NCBI RefSeq assembly: GCF_004348425.1
Contig: NZ_SMKK01000026.1
Coordinates: 1-51,576, forward strand
Direction of reading: 5' to 3'
Length of the DNA: 51,576 nucleotides
From: Actinomadura sp. 7K507
GTDB lineage: Bacteria > Actinomycetota > Actinomycetes > Streptosporangiales > Streptosporangiaceae
The notes beneath the pieces were generated by a model, which worked only from the letters and a program-made list of their open reading frames with translations, did no database searches and was not told the origin of the DNA. The position numbers and the translations under genes are program-made. Shown piece after piece: positions 44,850 to 51,576 of this stretch (within the stretch, counting starts at the first letter, position 1; every line of letters begins with the position of its first letter).

Positions 44850-45111
44850 GCCGCATCAGGGAGGCGCCGGTCCGCGGTCTGCGGCCGGCGCCTTTTCGTG
44901 CCGCGACGGCCGTGCCGCGTCCGCCGCCGGGGGGTCGCGGGACGCTGTGGGCGAGGAGTTCGGCGACGGCGCGCAGCTCGGCCAGCTCGGCGCGGCAGGG
45001 CGGGCAGCCGCGCAGGTGCGCCGACAGCTCGTCGGCCTCGGCGCCCGGCAGCCGTCCCAGGGCGTAGACGCCGAGCCCGATGCGGTACTCCCCGCAGTCC
45101 GTTCCTCCCAC
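44800..45111 (-). CDS. Small zf-HC2 (anti-sigma-factor type) ORF
   Basis: 103 residues from GTG 45111 with no good ribosome binding site. CGEYRIGLGVYALGRLPGAE and HLRGCPPCRAELAEL form the zinc-binding anti-sigma domain (His...Cys-x2-Cys). No transmembrane helix and no sigma gene adjoins. Its C-terminal third overlaps the DUF3618 terminator and 50 bp of that gene on the other strand, so that part is doubtful. It may be an orphan or decaying gene. Confidence 0.5.
   Translation of the reverse strand: MGGTDCGEYRIGLGVYALGRLPGAEADELSAHLRGCPPCRAELAELRAVAELLAHSVPRPPGGGRGTAVAARKGAGRRPRTGASLMRLSGACAYGSGGPGRSR
44863..44896 (+). terminator. Rho-independent terminator after DUF3618
   Basis: GGCGCCGG (44863-44870) pairs with CCGGCGCC (44885-44892), with an inner CCGC/GCGG, followed by TTTT. 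This is the only hairpin here with a real T tract. Confidence 0.8.
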
Positions 45112-45164
45112 GTCAGGGAGTACGGGCCCGGGGCCTTCCCCGTTCAGTCGGACGACGGGGCGGG

Positions 45165-46436
45165 TCAGGTGAACTGGGGGAGGTGCCCGCGGTGGGCGGC
45201 GAGTCCCTCGTCCAGGATCTTCTCGGCGGTGTGCTTGCTCCGGACGAACGGGTGCGCCATGAGGGCCTGCAGCGCGGTCCGGCGGTCGCCGGTGACGGCG
45301 GCGTCGGACGCGAGCCGCTCGTAGGCGTGGATCGCCTGGGTGAGGCCGCGCACCGGCCCGGGGAGCGGCCCCATCGTCAGCGGGACCGGCCCGGAGCGTC
45401 CGACGAGCGACGGGACCTCGACGATCGCGTCGGGGTCCAGGGACGGGATCGCGCCGTTGTTGCGGGTGTTGACGATCATCCGGCGGCCCTCGTCGCGGTG
45501 CAGCGCGCAGATGACGTCGACGGCGAACTCGCCGTGCTCGCCGCCGCCGCGCTCGCGGGACGGGTCGGGATCGGCCTTCCCGGACTCGGCGGTGACCTGC
45601 TCGTAGTAGGCGGGGAGCATGGCGAGGATGTCCTGCGCGCGGGTCGTGCCCTTCTTGCGTAGCTCTTCGACCACTTCGTCGTGGAAGAAGTAGTACTTGG
45701 CGTAGGAGTTGGGCAGGAATCCGAGCGTTTTGGCGAGTTCGGCCATGCGGGACGGGTCGCGCCATGGTGTCGCGCCCCCGCCGGGGACCTTCAGGTCGTC
45801 CAGCAGCAGCGGGACGTCGAGGTCGTGGCCGTCGAGCCGGAGCCGCTGCGCCCATGTGGCGTGGTTGAGGCCGGTCCAGTCGGCCTCCAGTCCCTCGAAC
45901 GGGAGGCCGAGCAGGTCGGCCCACATCTCGGTGTCGCCGACGGCCTGGTCGCACAGTCCGATGACGCGGGCGCCGGTGGCGCGGGCGACGGCGTCGGTGA
46001 CGATGTTCGTGGGGTTGGTGTAGTTGACGATCCAGGCGTCCGGGCCGGTGGCGGACGCGATCTCCAGCAGGACGGGCACGGAGCGCAGCGCCATCAGGAA
46101 CCCGCCGGGCCCCGCGGTCTCCTGCCCGACGACGCCGTGCTTGAGCGGGATCGACTCGTCCAGGTGCCGTGCGGCGAGCCCGCCGGGCCGGAACGTCGTG
46201 AAGACGTAGGACGCGCCGTCCAGCGCGGATTTGAGGTCGGTGTGGGCGGAGACGGTGAACGCGGCGTCGCGGGCGGCGAACATGTTGCGCGCGAGCCGCG
46301 TCATGACCACCAGGTGCCCGGTGTCGATGTCGTAGCAGGACAGCTCGGTGCCCGCCAGGTCGCCGGCGCGGTGCAGCAGTCCCCGGATCACGCCGGGCAT
46401 GTAGCCGCTGCCCGCCCCGATGATCGCGATCTTCAC
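45165..46436 (-). CDS. Family 4 glycoside hydrolase (6-phospho-glycosidase type)
   Basis: 423 residues. NAD fold IIGAGSGYMPGVIRG, NYTNPTNIV near 147, metal-binding Cys in GLCDQAVGD and His in LNHATWAQRL, and NNGAIPSL near 330 are GH4 motifs. GH4 enzymes cleave phospho- or free glycosides by an NAD/Mn redox-elimination mechanism; the sugar here is unknown. GTG 46436 overlaps the upstream SIMPL gene's stop as GTGA, so they are coupled. Confidence 0.92.
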   Translation of the reverse strand: MKIAIIGAGSGYMPGVIRGLLHRAGDLAGTELSCYDIDTGHLVVMTRLARNMFAARDAAFTVSAHTDLKSALDGASYVFTTFRPGGLAARHLDESIPLKHGVVGQETAGPGGFLMALRSVPVLLEIASATGPDAWIVNYTNPTNIVTDAVARATGARVIGLCDQAVGDTEMWADLLGLPFEGLEADWTGLNHATWAQRLRLDGHDLDVPLLLDDLKVPGGGATPWRDPSRMAELAKTLGFLPNSYAKYYFFHDEVVEELRKKGTTRAQDILAMLPAYYEQVTAESGKADPDPSRERGGGEHGEFAVDVICALHRDEGRRMIVNTRNNGAIPSLDPDAIVEVPSLVGRSGPVPLTMGPLPGPVRGLTQAIHAYERLASDAAVTGDRRTALQALMAHPFVRSKHTAEKILDEGLAAHRGHLPQFT

Positions 46437-47104
46437 CGCGGATCCAGGTCCGGCGGCGACACGGTGAAGCGCGCCTCGACGGCGGCGCGGACGATCTGCT
46501 TGGCGGGCTCCAGGTCGATCGGCTCGGGCTCCGCCTCCGCGCCGCCGGGGGCCCGCCCGTACGCGGCGGCGAGCGCGACGGGCCGCTCCTGCGGCCTGCC
46601 GAGGCCCTCGTCCGACAGTTCGACCAGGCCGGTGAGCCGGGACCCGAGCGCGTCGGCGTAGCTGCGGGCGCGCTCGACGGCCTCGTGGGCGGCCTGCCGG
46701 GCGGCCCGCCCGTACACCTCGCTCTCGCGCCGCAGGTCCCACTCGGGACCGTCCACGGCGGTGCGCTCGAGGTCGCCGAGCCGGGTGACGAGTTCGCCGA
46801 GCACCCCGAAGTCCGCGACCGTGATCTTGATCTGGACGGTGCCGCGGTAGGCGCGGATGTCGCCCTCGCGCCGCTTGTACTTCAGCAGCGGAGTGATCGA
46901 CAGCCCGCCCGTCTCGAGCTTCTCGACGGCCTCGCCGTAGGACTTGACGAGGTCGAGGCAGTGCTGGTTGCGCTCGGTGAGCCGGTCCAGGGCCGTGCGC
47001 CGGTCGGACTCCTGGGACTGGACGTGCACGGTCAGCCGCGCGATCTCCGGCTCGGCCTCCAGCACCGCCTCACCGCGGACACTGATCATGGGAGCGTCGC
47101 TCAT
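46433..47104 (-). CDS. SIMPL domain protein
   Basis: 223 residues. MISVRGEAVLEAEPEIARLTV then SYGEAVEKLETGGLSITPL and RGTVQIKITVADFGVLGEL fit the SIMPL (DUF541) fold; ALAAAYGRAPGGAEAEP precedes the last strand. There is no signal peptide, unlike many SIMPL proteins. Function unknown; coupled to the GH4 gene. Confidence 0.88.
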   Translation of the reverse strand: MSDAPMISVRGEAVLEAEPEIARLTVHVQSQESDRRTALDRLTERNQHCLDLVKSYGEAVEKLETGGLSITPLLKYKRREGDIRAYRGTVQIKITVADFGVLGELVTRLGDLERTAVDGPEWDLRRESEVYGRAARQAAHEAVERARSYADALGSRLTGLVELSDEGLGRPQERPVALAAAYGRAPGGAEAEPEPIDLEPAKQIVRAAVEARFTVSPPDLDPR

Positions 47105-47110
47105 ACGCCC

Positions 47111-47116
47111 AACCTA
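47111..47116 (-). promoter_or_regulatory. Leaderless-type -10 box for the SIMPL gene
   Basis: Minus-strand TAGGTT, 6 nt before ATG 47104. Confidence 0.45.
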
Positions 47117-47132
47117 AACGCTCGGGCGCGCC

Positions 47133-48317
47133 TCAGAGGAACGTCTTGCCCTCGCCCCGGTAGGTGGGGACGGTCCGGGTCACCCGGTCGCCGTCGATGA
47201 GGTGCAGGGCGTCGAAGCGTTCGCACAGCTCACCGGCCTTGGTGTGCCGGAACCAGACGCGGTCGCCGATGGACAGCAGGTCGGCGGAGCGGCCGAGCAG
47301 CGGCGTCTGCACCTCGCCGGCGCCCTCGTTGCCGTCGTAGGCCAGGCCGGTCGGCAGGTACGGCTGGGGGAGGCGGACGGTGTCGCCGGTGCCGGAGGCG
47401 AGGTAGCCGCCGCCGAGGCAGGTCGCGACGCCGGGCGCCGGGCGCCGCACGACCGGCAGGGCGAACAGCGCGGCGGGACGGCCGCTGAAGTTGGAGTACT
47501 GGTCGAACAGGTGCGGCTGGTAGAGGCCGGACCCGGCCGCGACCTCGGTGACCGCGCGCTCGGCGGCGGTCTTCTCGACGCTGCCGGTGCCGCCGCCGTT
47601 GACGAACTCCAGGTCGGTCAGCTCCCGGACGGCCCGGACGATCGCGGCGCGGCGCCGGGCGAGCTCCATCCGGGACCGCTGCTGCATGCCGCGGATGACG
47701 CGGGCCCGCGCGGGACGTCCGGGCGGGACGTCCCCGACCCCGGCGATCTGCGACTCGTAGGCCATGAGCCCGACGAGGTCGAGCGACGGCCGCTTGAGTA
47801 TCGCCTCGGCGAACGCGCTGACCTGGGCGGGGGTGCGCAGCGGGGAGCGCAGCGCGCCGATCCGGACCCGTCCGGCCAGCGGGCGGTAGGAGGCGTCGAC
47901 GTCGATGCAGACGCGGACCGCCCGGTCGCCGGCGGCCGATTCGATCAGGTCGAGGTGCTCGGGGCAGTCGACCATGAGCGTGATGGCGCGGGCGGCGGCG
48001 TCGTCGGCGGCCAGTTCGGCGATGGCGGTGCGGTCGGCGGTGGGGTAGGCGACGAGGATGTCGTCGCTGACGCGCTCTCCGGCGAGCCAGAGGGCCTCGG
48101 GGAGCGTGAACGCCATGACCCCGGCGAAGCCATCCATGGCGAGGACGTCTTCCAGCAGCGACCGGCAGCGCACCGATTTGCTCGCCACCCGGATGGGCTT
48201 GCCGGCGGCGCGCCGGACGAGGCCGTCGGCGTTGGCGCGGAAGGCCGCCAGGTCGACGACCGCGAACGGCGCCTCGATCCCGGCCGTCGCGGCGTCATAG
48301 CGGTCCCGGAGGTTCAT
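47133..48317 (-). CDS. PLP-dependent amino acid deaminase/aldolase (alanine racemase-like fold)
   Basis: 394 residues. Fold-type III PLP enzyme: PFAVVDLAAFRANADGLVRR, Schiff-base Lys47 in IRVASKSVR, FVNGGGTGS, and GGGYLASG with the C-terminal DRVWFRHTKAGELCERF. This is the group annotated as amino acid deaminase/aldolase (D-threonine aldolase-like). Substrate unknown. It lies 28 bp upstream of the SIMPL gene on the same strand. Confidence 0.88.
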   Translation of the reverse strand: MNLRDRYDAATAGIEAPFAVVDLAAFRANADGLVRRAAGKPIRVASKSVRCRSLLEDVLAMDGFAGVMAFTLPEALWLAGERVSDDILVAYPTADRTAIAELAADDAAARAITLMVDCPEHLDLIESAAGDRAVRVCIDVDASYRPLAGRVRIGALRSPLRTPAQVSAFAEAILKRPSLDLVGLMAYESQIAGVGDVPPGRPARARVIRGMQQRSRMELARRRAAIVRAVRELTDLEFVNGGGTGSVEKTAAERAVTEVAAGSGLYQPHLFDQYSNFSGRPAALFALPVVRRPAPGVATCLGGGYLASGTGDTVRLPQPYLPTGLAYDGNEGAGEVQTPLLGRSADLLSIGDRVWFRHTKAGELCERFDALHLIDGDRVTRTVPTYRGEGKTFL

Positions 48318-48368
48318 GCAGGCCAGACTGCCACAGACCGGCGAATGTGAAAAGCTCTCACGTAACGG

Positions 48369-49304
48369 TCATCGGCCGCCGCGGGGGTGGTCGGCGAAGA
48401 AATCCCACAGCATCGCGCTCGCCTCGTCCGGCCACACGTGCTTACCGCCGTTGATCTTGCAGAAGGCCACCGCGACGCCCTGGTCGCCCTTGCCCGTGCT
48501 CTCGCACTCGGTGTCGTCGGTGCGCGCCTTGACCCGCTCGGCCGGTTCGGGCAGCCCGGCGACCCGGCGCCAGAACTCGACGGCCTCGGACACGGGCGGG
48601 AACGGCCGCCGGTCGTTGAAGTCGCGGTTCCCGCCGCCGTCGAACGGCACGCTCCCGTCCGCCGTCCCATGGAAGATCATCGCCGAGACCGGTTCGCCGG
48701 GGTCGCAGTCGGTGACCAGCGCGCCCTCCACGACACCGATCGCCGCGACCTTCCCGGGCTTCTCGCACGCCATCCGGTATGCCATGCCTGCGCCGTTGGA
48801 GAACCCGGTGACGTAGACGCGGTCCGGATCGGCCAGCCCGGCGCCGGTGACCTTGTCGATCAGCTTGGTGAGGAACCCGACGTCGTCCACGTTGCCGACC
48901 TTCGCCGCGCCGCAGCAGTCGCCGGCGTTCCACGTGGTCATGACGCCGTTCGGGTAGGCGACGAGGAAGCCGTTCTCGTCCGACAGCCCGTTGAAGCCGG
49001 ACATGTCCTCCATCTTGCCCATGGTGGCGAGCCCGCCGTGCAGGGCGATGACCAGCGCGGGCGGCTCGGCGGGCTTGCCGTCCTCCCACTCGCCGCCCGA
49101 CACCTTGGACGGGACGTGCAGCAGGAACTCGCGGTGCCCGATCGTCCCCACGTCCATCTTCTGCTTGTGCGTGCCTTCCGAGGTGGGGATGCCGTCCACC
49201 TTCGCGGGACGCCCGCCCTCGCCGCCGGTGCCCTCGTCGCCGTCGGTGGTGCAGCCCGCGAGCACGAGGGTGACCGTCAGTCCAACCAGCAGGATTCGCC
49301 GCAT
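48369..49304 (-). CDS. LpqC-like lipoprotein esterase (PHB depolymerase family)
   Basis: 311 residues. Signal peptide with lipobox LAGC (Cys18). Alpha/beta hydrolase with oxyanion region ALHGGLATM, AYPNGVMTTWNAGDCCG, nucleophile elbow GFSNGAGMAY, IFHGTADGSVPFDGGG and the catalytic His in NGGKHVWP. Family members are polyhydroxybutyrate depolymerase or feruloyl-esterase-like; the substrate is unknown. TAGTTT on this strand ends 7 nt before ATG 49304, so it is likely leaderless. Confidence 0.9.
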   Translation of the reverse strand: MRRILLVGLTVTLVLAGCTTDGDEGTGGEGGRPAKVDGIPTSEGTHKQKMDVGTIGHREFLLHVPSKVSGGEWEDGKPAEPPALVIALHGGLATMGKMEDMSGFNGLSDENGFLVAYPNGVMTTWNAGDCCGAAKVGNVDDVGFLTKLIDKVTGAGLADPDRVYVTGFSNGAGMAYRMACEKPGKVAAIGVVEGALVTDCDPGEPVSAMIFHGTADGSVPFDGGGNRDFNDRRPFPPVSEAVEFWRRVAGLPEPAERVKARTDDTECESTGKGDQGVAVAFCKINGGKHVWPDEASAMLWDFFADHPRGGR

Positions 49305-49311
49305 GAAGGCA

Positions 49312-49317
49312 AAACTA
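49312..49317 (-). promoter_or_regulatory. Leaderless-type -10 box for the lipoprotein gene
   Basis: Minus-strand TAGTTT, 7 nt before ATG 49304. It sits in a partial dyad (TGAGGTTAGTTTTGCCTTC) faintly like a DtxR/IdeR iron box. Confidence 0.45.
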
Positions 49318-49464
49318 ACCTCAAATCAAGCCCGCAAACTACTCATCAGTAGTCCGCGGGGCCGTCCGTACCCGCGTACCCTCGGAGGGACCCGCCCTGA
49401 GCTGCCGCATCGCGCCTTTCGGCGGCCGGGGTTCCGTCCGCGCCGTGAATCAAGAGTGAGACCG

Positions 49465-50313
49465 TTGAACGAATACGTGCTGACCCTTTCCTGCCCCGAC
49501 CGGCCCGGCATCGTCGCCGCCGTCTCGGGACTGCTGGCCGAGCGCGGCTGCAACATCCTGGAGAGCCAGCAGTTCGGCGACGCGGGATCCGGAACGTTCT
49601 TCATGCGGGTGCAGTTCGCGGCCCTGGACGACACCGACCCCGACGAGCTGCGCGGCGCGTTCGCGTCCCTGGTGCCCGAGCTCGGGCTGCAGTGGCGGCT
49701 GCACGCGCTGGCCGACCGCCCGCGCGTCCTGATCATGGTGTCGAAGGGCGGGCACTGCCTCAACGACCTGCTGTACCGGACGCGGTCGGGGCTGCTCGAC
49801 ATCGACGTCGTCGCGGTCGCGTCCAACCATCCCGACCTGCGGCCCCTCACCCAGTCGTACGGGATCGACTACCACCATCTGCCGGCCGGGTCCGGCGGCA
49901 AGGCCGCGCAGGAGGCCGAGATCCTCACGCTGGTGGAGCACTACCGCGCCGACCTCGTCGTCCTCGCCCGGTACATGCAGATCCTCTCCGACGACTTCTG
50001 CGCCAAGCTGCCCGGCGCGATCATCAACATCCACCACTCGTTCCTGCCGAGCTTCAAGGGCGCCCGCCCCTACCACCAGGCGCACGCGCGCGGCGTGAAG
50101 CTGATCGGCGCCACCGCGCACTACGTCACCGCCGACCTGGACGAGGGCCCGATCATCGAGCAGGAGGTCGCCCGCGTCGACCACACCCACAGCCCGGAGG
50201 AACTGGTGGCCGTGGGACGCGACGTCGAATGCCTCGCCCTCGCCCGCGCGGTCCGCTGGCACTGCGAGCACCGCATCCTCCTCAACGGTGACCGGACGGT
50301 CGTCTTCCGCTGA
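49465..50313 (+). CDS. purU: Formyltetrahydrofolate deformylase
   Basis: 282 residues. ACT domain (1-85: YVLTLSCPDRPGIVAAVSGL, ILESQQFGD) then a formyltransferase-fold catalytic domain with HCLNDLLYRTRSG, INIHHSFLPSFKGARPYHQA and the catalytic DEGPIIEQ. It hydrolyses 10-formyl-THF to formate and THF. TTG 49465 has AAGAG 8 nt upstream; GTG 49456 is an alternative start. Confidence 0.95.
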   Translation: MNEYVLTLSCPDRPGIVAAVSGLLAERGCNILESQQFGDAGSGTFFMRVQFAALDDTDPDELRGAFASLVPELGLQWRLHALADRPRVLIMVSKGGHCLNDLLYRTRSGLLDIDVVAVASNHPDLRPLTQSYGIDYHHLPAGSGGKAAQEAEILTLVEHYRADLVVLARYMQILSDDFCAKLPGAIINIHHSFLPSFKGARPYHQAHARGVKLIGATAHYVTADLDEGPIIEQEVARVDHTHSPEELVAVGRDVECLALARAVRWHCEHRILLNGDRTVVFR

Positions 50314-50431
50314 CCTGCACGATCGCTCCCGGCGAACGCGCCGGACGTCGGCATGGCGCGTGTTACTCCACGTGACAATGCCTCACCATGGGTGATGATG
50401 TCGGACGTGCCTATGGCTCACGGGGGTGGCC

Positions 50432-51046
50432 ATGACCGAGACGCTGGTCAAGGACCTGATCGAGGAGGCTCGCAACGAGCGGCAGGCGCGGCGGCTCGCC
50501 GTCCGTGAGTTCCGGCCGCGGCGCGCGTTCGCCGGGTTCGCCGCCGCGCTGCTGGTCGCCGTGGCGGGCGGGGTGGCCGCCATCGAGCTCCTCGCCGCCG
50601 CGCTCGGCTCCGGCGTCCACCCGGTCCCCGGCGTTGACATCGTGGCGGGCGCGCTGCGCAGCCGCTCCTGGCGCGACCCGGAAGTCCTGCTGTGGGCGGC
50701 CTCGATCACCGTCTTCGGCCTCGCGTTCCTGCTGGCCGCGCTGCCCGGCCGCCTGCGCGGCGTCCCGCTGGCCGGCTCCGACCCGCGCCAGGCCGGCGCC
50801 ATCGGCCGCACCGCCCTGCGCCGGACGCTCGCGGACGCGGCGCTCACCGTCCCCGGTATCGAGAGCGCCCGCGTCCGCGGCCTCGGGATCTTCCGCCGGG
50901 GCGTCGTCGTCTGGGCGACCACCGAGTACCGGAACCCGGCGAACCTGGAAGAGCTCGTCCACATCGCCGTCGACGCGCGGCTGGACCGCATCGAGCCGAT
51001 GCACCGGCCGCGGGTCGACGTCCGGCTCGGCTGGCGGAGGGACTGA
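50432..51046 (+). CDS. DUF6286-type membrane protein
   Basis: 204 residues from ATG 50432 (GTG 50426 possible). Basic N-terminus (ARNERQARRLAVREFRPRR), two transmembrane helices (about 35-58 and 85-108), then a small soluble domain (about 120-204: RRTLADAALTVPGIESARV) like Asp23/Gls24-associated proteins. It directly precedes the AmaP-like gene, with GGAGG at its 3' end serving that gene. Probably part of an alkaline-shock-protein membrane complex. Confidence 0.8.
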   Translation: MTETLVKDLIEEARNERQARRLAVREFRPRRAFAGFAAALLVAVAGGVAAIELLAAALGSGVHPVPGVDIVAGALRSRSWRDPEVLLWAASITVFGLAFLLAALPGRLRGVPLAGSDPRQAGAIGRTALRRTLADAALTVPGIESARVRGLGIFRRGVVVWATTEYRNPANLEELVHIAVDARLDRIEPMHRPRVDVRLGWRRD

Positions 51047-51047
51047 C

Positions 51048-51576
51048 GTGCGGATCGCGATCGCGTTGACCGGGGCGGTGCTGTTCGCGTGCGGCGGCAC
51101 GGCGCTCGCCGCCGGGCTCGGCGTCTTCGGCGCCCCGGCGGAGGGGCCGCTGCTCGATCCCGCGCTGGCGCGGTTCGCCGACGGCACCGGCTGGTTCCTG
51201 CCCGCCGCGGCGGGCGTCGCGGAGATCCTCGCCCTCGCCGGCCAGCTGTGGCTGGTCGTCCAGGCCCGGTACCTCGTCCACCAGTGGTGGCCGGACCTCG
51301 ACGCGCAGACCCGCGTCCGCGCCGGGGACGCGGCCGGCGCCCTGGTCCGGGACGCGCGGGAGCTGCCCGGCGTCCACGACGTCCGCGCCCGCCTCACCGG
51401 CACGGCGGACAAGCCGCGCCTGCTGCTGAAGGTCGCCTGCGCCGGCGACACCCTGGTCGGCGAGGTGTACGGGGAGCTGGGCGCGGGCCCGGTCGAACGC
51501 TACCGCCGCGCCGTCGGCATGCCCGACCTGCCGGTGGTGATCCGCTTCGACCCGGCCCGCCCGCGCCCCCGGACAT
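51048..51576 (+). CDS. amaP: AmaP-like alkaline shock membrane anchor protein (partial)
   Basis: Starts at GTG 51048 (VRIAIALTGAVLFACG) and runs off the window after 176 codons. Two N-terminal hydrophobic segments (1-26 and about 42-66) are followed by a soluble domain with ALVRDARELPGVHDVRARL. The start lies 1 bp after the upstream stop. In actinobacteria this gene pairs with DUF6286 and Asp23/Gls24 genes; the 3' end is not seen. Confidence 0.78.
   Translation, partial: MRIAIALTGAVLFACGGTALAAGLGVFGAPAEGPLLDPALARFADGTGWFLPAAAGVAEILALAGQLWLVVQARYLVHQWWPDLDAQTRVRAGDAAGALVRDARELPGVHDVRARLTGTADKPRLLLKVACAGDTLVGEVYGELGAGPVERYRRAVGMPDLPVVIRFDPARPRPRT

Noticed and set aside
49299..49325. DtxR/IdeR iron box before the LpqC-like gene
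   Set aside because: Only 12 of 19 positions fit the consensus and the second half-site is poor.
50383..50395. TCACCATGGGTGA palindrome before the DUF6286 gene as an operator
   Set aside because: It is short and a palindrome of this size is expected by chance; no regulator adjoins.

Overview
This 51.6 kb window comes from the chromosome of a high-GC actinobacterium, most likely a filamentous member near Actinomadura/Thermomonosporaceae (family placement is inference). Evidence: uniformly GC-rich codon use, frequent GTG/TTG starts, many leaderless-type promoters (a TANNNT box about 7 nt before the start codon), and two blocks of gene order that I recall from Streptomyces and Mycobacterium. 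The first is coiled-coil polarity protein / mce / thiolase, as around scy-filP in Streptomyces. The second is pncB - clpS - DUF2017 - mec - cysO - cysM - murI - Rv1339-like - rph - rdgB, as in M. tuberculosis Rv1330c-Rv1341.

Layout. 0-3.7 kb: FilP/Scy-like hendecad coiled coil, methylmalonyl-CoA epimerase, thiolase. 3.9-5.5 kb: HEAT-repeat pseudogene with four frame changes. 5.6-16.7 kb: secreted serine hydrolase, DUF4230, DUF3817, an ABC ATPase/permease pair, thioredoxin-TPR protein, cytidylate-kinase-like protein, malic enzyme, LPXTG protein, YqgE, DUF3039, secreted M43 metalloprotease. 16.7-18.5 kb: DEAD/DEAH helicase. 18.5-22.6 kb: accessory region (SgcJ-like, Uma2, divergent MerR/methyltransferase, GNAT) bracketed by two decayed copies of a SEC-C gene. 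22.6-27.6 kb: membrane Ser/Thr kinase, gluconokinase, nicotinamidase, nicotinate phosphoribosyltransferase. 27.7-40.5 kb: the conserved clpS-to-rdgB block, interrupted by a three-gene MEDS cluster and by a TnpB-type element beside a truncated transposase. 40.5-43.5 kb: a second three-gene MEDS cluster. 43.7-51.6 kb: tRNA-Leu(UAG), Bcp, DUF3618, zf-HC2 ORF, GH4 glycosidase, SIMPL protein, PLP amino-acid deaminase, LpqC-like lipoprotein, PurU, and a DUF6286/AmaP pair running off the end.

How genes work together. mec, cysO and cysM form the sulfide-carrier-protein route to cysteine; a 40-codon leaderless ORF ending Cys-Arg lies between mec and cysO. pncA and pncB form a nicotinamide salvage pair. 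The most unusual content is the six MEDS-domain proteins in two clusters: three MEDS-STAS and three MEDS-HATPase. They look like a partner-switching network, but all three STAS domains lack the usual phosphoacceptor serine and one ATPase domain has lost its N-box Asn and G2 glycines.
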